This document shows, one piece after another, positions 53,803-62,467 of a DNA stretch of 64,000 bases. The notes beneath the pieces were generated by a model. It saw nothing but the letters and a program-made list of their open reading frames with translations. It was not told where the DNA came from and ran no database searches. Within the stretch, counting starts at the first letter, position 1. Each line of letters opens with the position of its first letter. The position numbers were made by a program, and so were the translations under genes. Source of the DNA: Prevotellaceae bacterium (GTDB lineage Bacteria > Bacteroidota > Bacteroidia > Bacteroidales > Bacteroidaceae); assembly GCA_019420585.1 (NCBI GenBank), contig JAHZGX010000020.1, forward strand, positions 99,855 through 163,854. Direction: 5' to 3'.

Positions 53803-54400
53803 GTTTGTCATCGGTCTCCGGTTTATACTCCTTCTTCAGGCTTGCACGAAAGGTCCAGGCAAATACCTGGTAGAATGCGGCCTTGGCCGGACCGAAGAAG
53901 GCCTTCACAATCTCATAGGAGGATTGGTTGCACTCACGGTCTACGAGTTTGATTAGAAGTTTACCCTGTGCGTAGGTCAACTTCTTCATCTCGGGTGTGT
54001 AAGTCTCTTTGATTTCCTTTTCCACGGCCTTCATGTGGAGTTCCTTGCTTTTCTTGTCGGGAAGAGTTTCCAGTACTTGATACGTTTCGGCTATCATGAC
54101 ATTGACACGCTGTGCTAGGGGAAGCACCCTTTTCACGTTCCGCACTAGTTTGTTATAAGCCTTGCGTTGTTTTTCGCTCTTGAATTTCAGGGGTGGGTAA
54201 ATCCATATCTCGGGCATCAGATAGCACCACATGGTGTCGCCACGCTCTACCACGGGCTTGGGATAACGGTAAAATTGCAGTTTGAGTTTGTAATTGAAGG
54301 TCTCCGGTTCCACAAAGTCATTTGCATCCCCCAAGTCCTCCTGTGCCCACAAACTTGCGACCGACAGAACCAGAACTGCTATGGACGTTATCCTCTTCAT
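53759..54400 (-). CDS. DUF4294 family secreted protein
   Basis: The 213-residue protein has a signal peptide (about 1-19) and a conserved region (PEIWIYPPLKFKSEKQRKAYNKLVRNVKRVLPLA, about 68-100) typical of DUF4294, a Bacteroidota family of unknown function. The rest is predominantly helical with many Lys and Glu. A -7 match TATTTTTG lies at 54418-54411, 11 bp before the start codon, leaving almost no leader. It converges with, and overlaps, the SpoU methyltransferase gene by 44 bp, so read-through would make antisense RNA. Confidence 0.85.
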   Translation of the reverse strand: MKRITSIAVLVLSVASLWAQEDLGDANDFVEPETFNYKLKLQFYRYPKPVVERGDTMWCYLMPEIWIYPPLKFKSEKQRKAYNKLVRNVKRVLPLAQRVNVMIAETYQVLETLPDKKSKELHMKAVEKEIKETYTPEMKKLTYAQGKLLIKLVDRECNQSSYEIVKAFFGPAKAAFYQVFAWTFRASLKKEYKPETDDKLIERVVHQVETGQI

Positions 54401-54511
54401 ATATGTGATGCAAAAATACGAAGAAATACCATAGTTTATGAGCCTAATTGAAAAAAATGCGGGAAGTTATGATTGTTTATGGAAAGTTAGCACAAATTAG
54501 GCATTTCACCA

Positions 54512-54519
54512 TATCTTTG
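54512..54519 (+). promoter_or_regulatory. -7 element implying a leaderless radical SAM mRNA
   Basis: TATCTTTG matches TAnnTTTG and ends 8 nt before ATG 54528, so the start of transcription would coincide with the start codon. No clear -33 element is visible. Confidence 0.45.
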
Positions 54520-54527
54520 CCCCCGAT

Positions 54528-55304
54528 ATGAGTACTGTCATTTATCCTTCACCTATATTCGGACCCATACACAGCCGCCGTCTGGGTGTCTCACTGGGCA
54601 TTAACCTGCTGCCCCAGGGCGGTAAGGTGTGTAGTTTTGACTGCGTTTACTGTGAGTGCGGATTCAACAAGGATCACCATACGCATAACCCTCTCCCTAC
54701 TGCCGATGAGGTGGAACAGGCACTGAGAACCAAGTTGAGTGAAATGGAACGTGAAGGTGTATGTCCTGATGTGCTCACCTTTGCGGGCAACGGAGAGCCC
54801 ACAGTCCATCCTGACTTTCCCGAGATTGTAAGGCGGGTAAGGGCAGTGAGGGATGAGTGCTGTCCCACTGCACGGATGAGCATACTGAGCAATGCCACCC
54901 GGATAAGTTGCCCTGAGGTAAGGGATGCACTGATGCTCTTTGACAACAACATACTTAAATTGGACACTGTGGACTCTGCATATATATATAAGGTAGACCG
55001 TCCCCAGGGACATTACAGCGTGGAGGAGCAGGTGGAGCAATTGACTTTGTTTGGCGGGCATTGCATCATACAGACCATGTTCATGAGCGGAGAACTGGAT
55101 GGTGAGAGCATCGATAACACAAGCGAGGAATACGTGCAGCCCTATCTTGATGCACTCCAACGCATTCGTCCACGGCAGGTAATGATTTACACAATTGACC
55201 GCGAGACCCCTGTCCACGGACTCCGCAAGGCTTCCCCGGCAATTCTTGATGCCATAGGAGAGCGCATACGCGCCTTAGGTATTCCCTGCTCCGTCAGTTA
55301 CTGA
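54528..55304 (+). CDS. Radical SAM protein
   Basis: The 258-residue protein has the SAM/4Fe-4S motif CSFDCVYCEC near residues 35-44, preceded by GPIHSRRLGVSLGINLLP, and LTFAGNGEPTVHP near residue 83, typical of the small radical SAM family related to the MoaA/Elp3-like UPF group often annotated as wybutosine-like or molybdenum cofactor-like. The substrate is unknown. There is no Cys-rich C terminus (auxiliary cluster) and no neighbour that identifies a substrate. Confidence 0.88.
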   Translation: MSTVIYPSPIFGPIHSRRLGVSLGINLLPQGGKVCSFDCVYCECGFNKDHHTHNPLPTADEVEQALRTKLSEMEREGVCPDVLTFAGNGEPTVHPDFPEIVRRVRAVRDECCPTARMSILSNATRISCPEVRDALMLFDNNILKLDTVDSAYIYKVDRPQGHYSVEEQVEQLTLFGGHCIIQTMFMSGELDGESIDNTSEEYVQPYLDALQRIRPRQVMIYTIDRETPVHGLRKASPAILDAIGERIRALGIPCSVSY

Positions 55305-55382
55305 GCGCTTATTGCATGTCGACCTGTCAAATTTGAAAAATCTTCTATAGATTTAAGAAAATCTAATTTCCATTTGTAAAAA

Positions 55383-55407
55383 ATTGCTTAGTTTTGTACT
55401 AAGCAAT
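55383..55407 (+). promoter_or_regulatory. Palindromic operator candidate overlapping a -7 element
   Basis: ATTGCTTAGT (55383-55392) and ACTAAGCAAT (55398-55407) form a perfect 10-bp inverted repeat around TTTGT. A -7 match TAGTTTTG (55389-55396) lies inside it, so a dimeric protein bound here would block transcription; in RNA it would fold just before the ribosome binding site of the next gene. Confidence 0.45.
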
Positions 55408-55427
55408 CATAAAAAGAGAGGGTGCTT

Positions 55428-57854
55428 ATGAAAAGATTTCTGCCGGCCATTTTCCTATGGCAGATGATTATGGCCATTTCTCCTTACCGGGCACTTGCCG
55501 CCGATAGTATAAAGTGGGAATCTGCCGTTTATTTGGAAAAACAGAATGGAATCTCAACAGAACGAAATCGAAAAGTAAACCGAAGCAGAAAGGATTCCGA
55601 ACTATTAAGTCCTACTCTTGTTGTTTCCAGGCAAGGTAAGTTCATCGCTATCTGCGAGGAGTCATATTTCATGACGATGGGAGTACTTCACAGTCTGAAA
55701 TTGGCAATGGATATATGGGAGGAAAGACTAAACATCTCCGTGCCCATTAACTTTTATGTTACCTCGTCTGAGGAGATGGATGACGACATGGCAATCAGCA
55801 CCACGGTATTATATGGTCTTTTTGAAGGGAAATCTATGCCAAGAAGTTTGCTGGCACAATCATACGATATTTCCTCTGTCGGCAAGGACACTGTCCGCAT
55901 TAATGCACTTGCCGATTGGGGAGTTTCTTGGGTAAACAATGATGTGTATGTCGGGACGTATTCGCTTACGACCTATTTTCTGAGACACATTGCGCATATA
56001 CTAGGCTTTGGAAGTTCTGTCGTGGACAGAAACGGCAATACGGGTTTTGCAATTCCACGTGCATTGTCACCATTTGACCGCCTGCTGGACAAGAATGGGC
56101 AAGGACTGAAGGAGACATTTGCGTCTTCCGCAATAGAGGATTACTTCAAGGGCAGCGTGAACGTAAAGACACCAGATGCCTATTATGCTTTATTCGCAGA
56201 TGAAGACTTCCACCTTGACACGAACGGGAAATATTTTTCTCTTGGCCATGACAACCTCATGGAGCATCCACTAGTTGGCGCTTCCCAGTCATTAACCGTC
56301 AACGCAGAGACTCTTGATGTAATGGAGGCCATGGGGTGGAGCGTCTCTCCTCACGATGCAGAAATCGTGTGTGACAGCACTGATGCCCAAGGGTACGGTT
56401 CCGTGTACAGGGGATACACTTTCAGATTGGTGGATTCCACTTCGGGCAGCGCACAGACTCAATGCACTTGGCAGTATCAGATATATGCGAACGGTGAATA
56501 TGTGACCTTGAACACGTTTACCGGCACCAACTTCACCATATCGCCGGACGTTCGCACAGAATCATTGGATGAATTCAACTGCCAGCAGGCAAGGGTTCTT
56601 TGCACTTACAAGGGGAGAGAGTACACCTACCTTCTCTTTCTCGAACCCCGCCCCCTGATAGAAAGTGTCATTTGCAGCAACAAGCATTCCCTTGGCAACG
56701 GATTCTATGGATTTGACATCAGTATAAGGACAAGAGGGGCGAATAGCGGCACGGTGAATGTGTACGACGGTGCCGGATCGTCATTTGGCTATCCCATAAC
56801 GGGAGAAGTCCTGCATGTGGGGCCTTTGGTAGATGGCATGCAAGCCTACGTGGATATTTCCTTGGAAAATTCCTTTGGCTATACCATAGACTATATTGAG
56901 TTGGGAGAGATTGAGGAGCAAAAAGAGGCAAGTGCCAAAGGTAACATGCCAAGCATAGCCGTCAGGTGTAATGGGGAACTGGGAAAGACCGTTTTCCAAG
57001 ATGGGGACAGCGTGACTATGGATTTGGAATATGGGAACGCGGCATTGCAGATTGACAGCATGAAATGGGAAGTGGAACTCACTGGAATCTATGGGAAGAA
57101 TAGGTATCCCCTGTCAAAAGGAACCTCTGCATCCTTCGTCGTGTCGCCAGACAGGAAATGCTGCTTTGCAAAATCCGCATACAGACAGTTCGACTGTGGC
57201 GATTATTGGGGGATTGGCATCCCTGTTATCACGCCGGACTCTTGCCGCTTCATCTGTACTGCATACATAAGTAAGGGGGAGTGGGACTCCGGTAATGACT
57301 GGATAAGTGTCAAGTCCCGGAACTATTCCTTTGACGTGCTCCCTAAATGTCCGGTTCTGGAAGAATTGGAAACATGGACAGAACCAGGTGACGAAGAGTG
57401 GCCCTTCACAAGAATAAGAATCAACACGGACAACTATGAGGAGATAGACCTGTATATTCATCCATGGGACTATATCCCTTGGTTTAATTCGGTATTCTTT
57501 CCAGAGGATGGACTTGAACATGTCGTAGAAATGAGAGGATGGGACAATGCAATCGTCTGCTACATAAATAACGAATACGGCGTATACGAAAGCGCTCCAC
57601 TCAAAATATCGAGACCTGCAGGAATGGACAAGCATGAAGGGCAGCCATCATGCCATATCAGACAGAATGGGAAAGAGGTGACAATAACAAGTGAGGTGTC
57701 CTGTAAAGTTGCCATCTATGATATGAGTGGACGGGTTGTATTCAGTGCAGAAGGGACAACAGCCACCACTTCTCTTCCTTCTGGCATCTATGTGGCAAAA
57801 GTGGAGGACAAACATGGCAAGCGGTTATTAACAAATAAAATATGTATAAAATGA
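55428..57854 (+). CDS. Secreted metalloprotease-like protein with inactivated zinc site and sorting-like tail
   Basis: The 808-residue protein has a signal peptide (about 1-26). Residues about 70-310 resemble secreted zinc peptidases of Bacteroidota: the site expected to read HExxHxLGF reads RHIAHILGFGSS (near 186-197), followed by FDRLL and a late LMEHPLVGAS and ETLDVMEAMGW. The first His and the catalytic Glu are lost. Several Ig-like beta domains follow (about 320-720), and the tail (VAIYDMSGRVVFS, SLPSGIYVAKV, LLTNKICIK) matches a T9SS type A domain. Composition is more AT-rich than neighbouring genes. Probably a surface binding protein. Confidence 0.72.
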   Translation: MKRFLPAIFLWQMIMAISPYRALAADSIKWESAVYLEKQNGISTERNRKVNRSRKDSELLSPTLVVSRQGKFIAICEESYFMTMGVLHSLKLAMDIWEERLNISVPINFYVTSSEEMDDDMAISTTVLYGLFEGKSMPRSLLAQSYDISSVGKDTVRINALADWGVSWVNNDVYVGTYSLTTYFLRHIAHILGFGSSVVDRNGNTGFAIPRALSPFDRLLDKNGQGLKETFASSAIEDYFKGSVNVKTPDAYYALFADEDFHLDTNGKYFSLGHDNLMEHPLVGASQSLTVNAETLDVMEAMGWSVSPHDAEIVCDSTDAQGYGSVYRGYTFRLVDSTSGSAQTQCTWQYQIYANGEYVTLNTFTGTNFTISPDVRTESLDEFNCQQARVLCTYKGREYTYLLFLEPRPLIESVICSNKHSLGNGFYGFDISIRTRGANSGTVNVYDGAGSSFGYPITGEVLHVGPLVDGMQAYVDISLENSFGYTIDYIELGEIEEQKEASAKGNMPSIAVRCNGELGKTVFQDGDSVTMDLEYGNAALQIDSMKWEVELTGIYGKNRYPLSKGTSASFVVSPDRKCCFAKSAYRQFDCGDYWGIGIPVITPDSCRFICTAYISKGEWDSGNDWISVKSRNYSFDVLPKCPVLEELETWTEPGDEEWPFTRIRINTDNYEEIDLYIHPWDYIPWFNSVFFPEDGLEHVVEMRGWDNAIVCYINNEYGVYESAPLKISRPAGMDKHEGQPSCHIRQNGKEVTITSEVSCKVAIYDMSGRVVFSAEGTTATTSLPSGIYVAKVEDKHGKRLLTNKICIK

Positions 57855-57925
57855 AAGTGAAGTATCTATTAGCCATTTCATTGGCTTTATTTCTTGGATC
57901 ATGGGTTCACGTCCAAGTGAAATAG
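57851..57925 (+). pseudogene. 24-codon remnant encoding only a signal peptide
   Basis: An ATG overlapping the preceding stop (ATGA) opens a frame reading KVKYLLAISLALFLGSW and then stops at 57923-57925. The sequence is a plausible signal peptide with no mature domain, as expected when a coupled downstream secreted-protein gene has been truncated. It might instead be a chance frame. Confidence 0.4.
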
Positions 57926-58018
57926 ACACAGCCTCTCGCCGTTGTTCTCATGCTTTGTGTAATTACTCTTCCCTGCAAGGGTCTTTTGTCTTGATTCTTG
58001 AGAAGATTCCACAAAAAA

Positions 58019-58106
58019 GCGCCAACTGGGAAAAAATAATTTCCCAGTTGGAGAAATATTTTTTTCCAGTTGGAGAAATAATATGCGCGATGCAAGCGTG
58101 CGAAAC
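58019..58106 (+). repeat. Dispersed palindromic repeat, family B, copy 2
   Basis: Inverted counterpart of 26398-26486. It contains CCAACTGGGAAAAAATAAT, a CCCAGTTGGAG complement, two CAGTTGGAGAAATA units 23 nt apart separated by TTTTTTTC, then AATAATATGCGCGATG and AAGCGTGCGAA. The first arm pairs with the second to make a hairpin. It lies in the convergent gap between the pseudo-protease and GH32 genes. Confidence 0.7.
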
Positions 58107-58161
58107 GGAGGCACCAAGAAAGCCCTTTAAGGGGTGACACTTCATCCAGACAGGTTTCTGC

Positions 58162-58195
58162 AGGCAAGTCATTCCCACCCACAAATGACTTGCCT
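58162..58195. terminator. Hairpin between convergent genes
   Basis: AGGCAAGTCATT (58162-58173) pairs with AATGACTTGCCT (58184-58195) around a 10-nt loop. U tracts are weak on both strands. It may end transcription from either the left rightward gene or the GH32 gene. Confidence 0.45.
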
Positions 58196-58309
58196 CATCG
58201 TTGAAATGGCAACTCCCAGTCTGTGGAGTTTGGTTTCAAAGGTGAACCGGCAGAAGGACAGGACAATGTGTCCTGTATCCTTGGCCGGGGGCGGATATAT
58301 GCTTCTCTC

Positions 58310-59947
58310 TTACCAGATGCTCTTCACTGCGTCTATTTGGACATCACTGACGGTGATGTTATTGCCCCAGAAATTTAGGCCATCGTGATTGTCTCCGAGA
58401 CGGCGTTCCATGGAGTAACTGTAGAGTCCGTCATCAATGAAGGCCTCTATGCTGGTGCGATCCACATAGATGTCGGCAGTGAGGCTGAGTCTGGTGTAAT
58501 TCTGAGGGCTGTAGAAGCGTCCGTTCACCGTGTTTCCGTTGGTGTCGTAATCCAGAATCTTCTGACCGTTAAGTGAGATGCCTGCACTGGTGCAGTGACT
58601 CAGGTGTATGGTGCAGCGTATGTGCATGCCGTCCAAGTCGGCAAATGAACGACATCTCGTATTGAGGTCTTCGGCTTTCTGTTCGTCTGCCGCGGAGTAT
58701 ACGTTGGTGAGCAGGTTCTCAACTTCCTTGATGGGTTTGCTTACGAGGCGTATGCCATCTTTGGTAGTGCGCAACTGCAATTCTGTGGGCAACAGCATCA
58801 TGCCGTTGAAAGGCATGCCCGGATGCCCGATGCGGCCCCATCCCAGTTGTATGCGTCTGCCGTCTGAGTCTGGGATGCCGTTGAATGTCTGTGCGGCGTA
58901 GATGGAACCTGCCGAGAAGAAATGCTTGCCGCTCTCGGGCGTGAAGGTCTTGCCGTCAAATTGCCCTATCATGTAAGTATTGCTTGCGCCGTACATTACC
59001 CATCGTTTGTTGTCCCTGTTTCCGTCTACAGGCAGTTCAAACAGGTCAGGGCATTCCCAGAAACCTACGATGTGGCTTTGGAACTCCCAATCCTTGAGGT
59101 TGGCGGAGGTGTATATGGAATGTCCGTCACGCTCATTCAGTACCATTACCCAATGCTTTCCGGGGGCGTACCAGAAGAGACGCGGGTCACGTGTATCGTG
59201 GCTCTGCCATTTGTCGTGTGAGTCTATGACCGGGTTTTCCTTGTATTTGTGCAGGGTGTATCCTCCGTCAAGACTGTATGCAATGCACTGGGTCTGACGG
59301 TCGCTGCGGTCTGCGGTGTATGCGTATACAAGCGGAGGGTTCTTTTCTGTTCCGAAGCCGGAGGTGTTGTTGTCGTCATATACGGCAGAGCCGGAGAACA
59401 TGGTTCCGATTCTGTCCGGGAAGAGAACATCGTCGTGTTCAATCCAGTGTAGCAGGTCGGTGCTTGTGGCATGCCCCCATGTCATGTTCTCCCAATCACG
59501 TTCATAGGGGTTGTGCTGATAATAAAGATGGTAGATGCCGTTGTGGAATATGAGTCCGTTGGGGTCATTTATCCATCCGCGACGTGTGGTGAAGTGGAAC
59601 TGCGGGCGGTTCTTTTCCTTATACATATTGGCCTGGCCGAATATCGTATCCGCCGCAACAACCTTCTCCAGTGCATGTCCATTGCCTTCGTAGTTGAGTG
59701 TCAGTGTCTTGCCCTTGTATCGGGAGATATCCTTGAATACCCAGTAGTCCGGCTTGCCTTCGGCTATACGGACAACAACGTTCAGGGTGTCTGCTCCCTT
59801 GGCGGCAAAGGTCAGCCTTTTGCGGTCCGTCTGGTGAGAGACTGGAATGTTCAGATATTGGTTCTTGACCTTTAACACCAGTTCTTCGCCCTGCATTTGG
59901 CAGGCAGCACACATGGCTGCAATAAGTAGTGTGGTGCGTGTTCTCAT
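58310..59947 (-). CDS. GH32 family beta-fructosidase (levanase/inulinase/invertase type), secreted
   Basis: The 545-residue protein has a signal peptide with a possible lipobox (MCAACQ near residue 15), an N-terminal beta domain (about 20-110), a GH32 five-bladed propeller with the nucleophile Asp in WINDPNG near residue 127, RDP in DTRDPRLFW near residue 256 and the acid/base Glu in WECPDLFELP near residue 299, and the C-terminal beta-sandwich. It releases fructose from fructans or sucrose; inulin versus levan cannot be told. A -7 match TATATTTG lies at 59992-59985. The + strand here is G-rich despite leftward coding. Confidence 0.92.
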   Translation of the reverse strand: MRTRTTLLIAAMCAACQMQGEELVLKVKNQYLNIPVSHQTDRKRLTFAAKGADTLNVVVRIAEGKPDYWVFKDISRYKGKTLTLNYEGNGHALEKVVAADTIFGQANMYKEKNRPQFHFTTRRGWINDPNGLIFHNGIYHLYYQHNPYERDWENMTWGHATSTDLLHWIEHDDVLFPDRIGTMFSGSAVYDDNNTSGFGTEKNPPLVYAYTADRSDRQTQCIAYSLDGGYTLHKYKENPVIDSHDKWQSHDTRDPRLFWYAPGKHWVMVLNERDGHSIYTSANLKDWEFQSHIVGFWECPDLFELPVDGNRDNKRWVMYGASNTYMIGQFDGKTFTPESGKHFFSAGSIYAAQTFNGIPDSDGRRIQLGWGRIGHPGMPFNGMMLLPTELQLRTTKDGIRLVSKPIKEVENLLTNVYSAADEQKAEDLNTRCRSFADLDGMHIRCTIHLSHCTSAGISLNGQKILDYDTNGNTVNGRFYSPQNYTRLSLTADIYVDRTSIEAFIDDGLYSYSMERRLGDNHDGLNFWGNNITVSDVQIDAVKSIW

Positions 59948-60360
59948 ATTTGCTAAAATACTACCATATTCGTTTAGTGATGTGCAAATATAGTGGAACT
60001 TTTCCGTCATACAGGCATCCGGGATGATGAATTTACAAAAAGAGCCTGTTTGTGCACTCACTTGCCCCAATGGCATATATGCCCCGTGAGACGGCTAAGG
60101 GATAAAAACGGCTGCCGCCTGACGGGAATTGTAAAACAAGTAAAGAATGGAAGGATAAGAGGTCGTAGACATAACGCCAGGATGATGCGAGGCACGCTGT
60201 TCAGGTCCAATGAAGATGCTCTTGCCATGTACAAGAGACTGCTTTTTCTCTCTTGGGCTTCGTTCTTTGTGGAAAAAGAAGAGCCTTTCTGCATGGAGTC
60301 TTTCATAATTATACTAACTTTGCAAATAAGTTTACTATCTAAAACAGTGTTATTAAGCAT
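59948..60360. other. Divergent intergenic region with promoter elements
   Basis: Between GH32 (left) and the GDPD gene (right). -7 elements are TATATTTG at 59992-59985 for GH32 and TAACTTTG at 60315-60322 for the GDPD gene; neither has a well-placed -33 TTTG. The middle 300 bp contain no convincing gene or RNA. Confidence 0.45.
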
Positions 60361-62292
60361 ATGAAGAAGCATTTACTCACGAAGGCCGCCTGCCTCTTAG
60401 GCATCCTGTTGACAGCGAATGCCGGTGCTTGGGCGCAGACCGCAGGCAGTTCGGCAACAGACAAGAAGATTGTTGTGTACGGAAAGGACAAGAAAGTCCT
60501 GTACAGCACGAAGACCAGCGAGGTGGACAGTATTGTGTTTACAGAACCCATTCCAACGGCCGACATGTTGGATGTGGTGTTTCACGAAGATGGAACGGCA
60601 GAAGACGTGTCACCCATGAGGAATGAGGTGAAACTGGTTGGCAACAGCAGTTATACGCTTTACAGCAAGGCTTTCGACCGCTATATAGCCACCTTCAACA
60701 ATGCTTGGGCAGGTGATGCGACAGGCTATTACCGCGTAGACTTTGAGCAGAACCAGGAGTTCCGCAACAAGTTGGCCGACGGCCACACACTGGAAGTCCT
60801 GTTCATGCCAAACTATTCCGGCACGTTGCCCAACCAGGAGTGTAAGCCTTTTTCGGCTATGCAGGCTGGCGGCACAGGCTTTTTGATAACTACAACCAGC
60901 GGTTCCCGCAAGAATGAGATATGCTTCTTGCCGAACGTCTCCACCAGTGGGAGCAGCAACTGGAGGTGGGCCACGAGCGGTATTGTGCCCGAGCCCAAAA
61001 AGTATTATCATGTGGTGGGCGTGTGGAACAAGGAAGAGTCCAAGGCATACATATATGTGGACGGCGAACTCAAGAATACCATTACTGCACCCGGTAACTT
61101 CCGTTTCGCCAGTTCTGGATGCAATTGGTTCTGCGTAGGCGGCGACCCTGACGGTTCCACATCTGCTGCTCAAGGGTGGCAGGGCAATATCGTCCTGGCT
61201 AGAATCTATGACGCTCCGCTGACTCAGAAGGAGGTGTCTCAACTATGGCAAAACGTGGATGTTGATCCCGAAGAGATGGATGCAGATCTGGTGAAGGACA
61301 TTGATTTCTTGAGTGGAATGGGTGTGAAAGCCGGAGGCACTTATTTTGTAGGTGGAGAAGGTTTTGCTGAAGGTGACCAGGTGACGCTCACCTCACTGAC
61401 CGACAGGACAAAGACTTACACGCTCACGCTCACTTTGCAGGAGGGAGGAGCACTGCTGCGCTTGCCTGACACTTTGGAGTCGGGTCAGTACAGGATGACT
61501 CTCCTTCGTGGCCAAGAGCGTCAGGAACTGGGTGTCACCTCACTTGTCGTGCTCCAGCAGTATCCCACCGGCATGAAGGTGATTGCCCACCGAGGTTATT
61601 GGAATACCGCCGGAGCCGTCAGGAACTCGCGTGCTTCCCTCCGGAATGCCATAAACTTGGGCTGTTACGGTTCGGAGACAGATGTCTGGATTACTTCTGA
61701 CGGGTATGTCATGGTCAACCACGACCCCACGCTCAATGGGGTGAACATTGAGAACAGCACCTATGAGCAGGTGAAGAACCTCACATTGGGCAATGGGGAG
61801 AAGATACCGCAGTTGTCTGAATTCCTGGATATCCTGGAGGGTGAAGGAAGTACCAAACTCATCATCGAGATAAAGACCCATTCAGATGAGGCACGTGGCA
61901 AGGCTGCCGTGGCCGCCGTGGTGGACATGGTCAAGAACCGTGGTCTGCAGGACAAGGTGGAGTACATAGCCTTCAGCCTGAACCTTTGCAAGGAAATCGT
62001 AAAGTTGGATCCCACCGCACATGTGGCATATCTCAACGGAGACTATGCTCCGGCCGCACTTAAGGAACTGGGCATCATGGGGCTTGATTATACGGCCGAC
62101 AAGTACCGCAACAATCCTAATTGGATCAACGAGGTACGTGCCAACGGCATGACCACCAATGTGTGGACCATCAATGACAAGCCCACCATGGCTGAGATGA
62201 CCAACACCGGTGTGGAGTTCATCACTACGGACAATCCTGTGGATGCTCTTGAAGTAGAGCAGATATACAACAAGCAGAAGGCCGGGGAGTAA
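60361..62292 (+). CDS. Secreted glycerophosphodiester phosphodiesterase-family protein with LamG-like domain
   Basis: The 643-residue protein has a signal peptide (about 1-25), a short module ending EVDSIVFTE that is common in Bacteroidota surface proteins, a concanavalin/LamG-like domain (about 85-300; VVGVWNKEESKAYIYVDGEL, GNIVLARIYDAPLTQKEV), an Ig-like segment (about 310-395) and a GDPD barrel (about 400-635; IAHRGYWN, SETDVWIT, VNHDPTLNG, LIIEIKTH). Catalytic His-Arg, Glu-Asp and second His are present. It may cleave glycerophosphodiesters or related head groups outside the cell. Confidence 0.88.
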   Translation: MKKHLLTKAACLLGILLTANAGAWAQTAGSSATDKKIVVYGKDKKVLYSTKTSEVDSIVFTEPIPTADMLDVVFHEDGTAEDVSPMRNEVKLVGNSSYTLYSKAFDRYIATFNNAWAGDATGYYRVDFEQNQEFRNKLADGHTLEVLFMPNYSGTLPNQECKPFSAMQAGGTGFLITTTSGSRKNEICFLPNVSTSGSSNWRWATSGIVPEPKKYYHVVGVWNKEESKAYIYVDGELKNTITAPGNFRFASSGCNWFCVGGDPDGSTSAAQGWQGNIVLARIYDAPLTQKEVSQLWQNVDVDPEEMDADLVKDIDFLSGMGVKAGGTYFVGGEGFAEGDQVTLTSLTDRTKTYTLTLTLQEGGALLRLPDTLESGQYRMTLLRGQERQELGVTSLVVLQQYPTGMKVIAHRGYWNTAGAVRNSRASLRNAINLGCYGSETDVWITSDGYVMVNHDPTLNGVNIENSTYEQVKNLTLGNGEKIPQLSEFLDILEGEGSTKLIIEIKTHSDEARGKAAVAAVVDMVKNRGLQDKVEYIAFSLNLCKEIVKLDPTAHVAYLNGDYAPAALKELGIMGLDYTADKYRNNPNWINEVRANGMTTNVWTINDKPTMAEMTNTGVEFITTDNPVDALEVEQIYNKQKAGE

Positions 62293-62467
62293 ATTCCGTG
62301 GCAAGATAATCGGCGTCGGTACCTGTCACCTACATGGGCAGACGGATACCGCCGCCGTTCTTTTTGTCCCAAGACACTCTTTTTGCGAAAGAGCGGCACT
62401 TCACTCCCCCACCTCGCCGAAAATCCTTACCTTTGTGGAAGTAAACAAAATGTAAGATATATAGAAT

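Noticed and set aside
59993..60364. 123-codon rightward frame in the GH32/GDPD gap
   Set aside because: No recognisable family, overlaps the predicted promoter of the GDPD gene and has no ribosome binding site.
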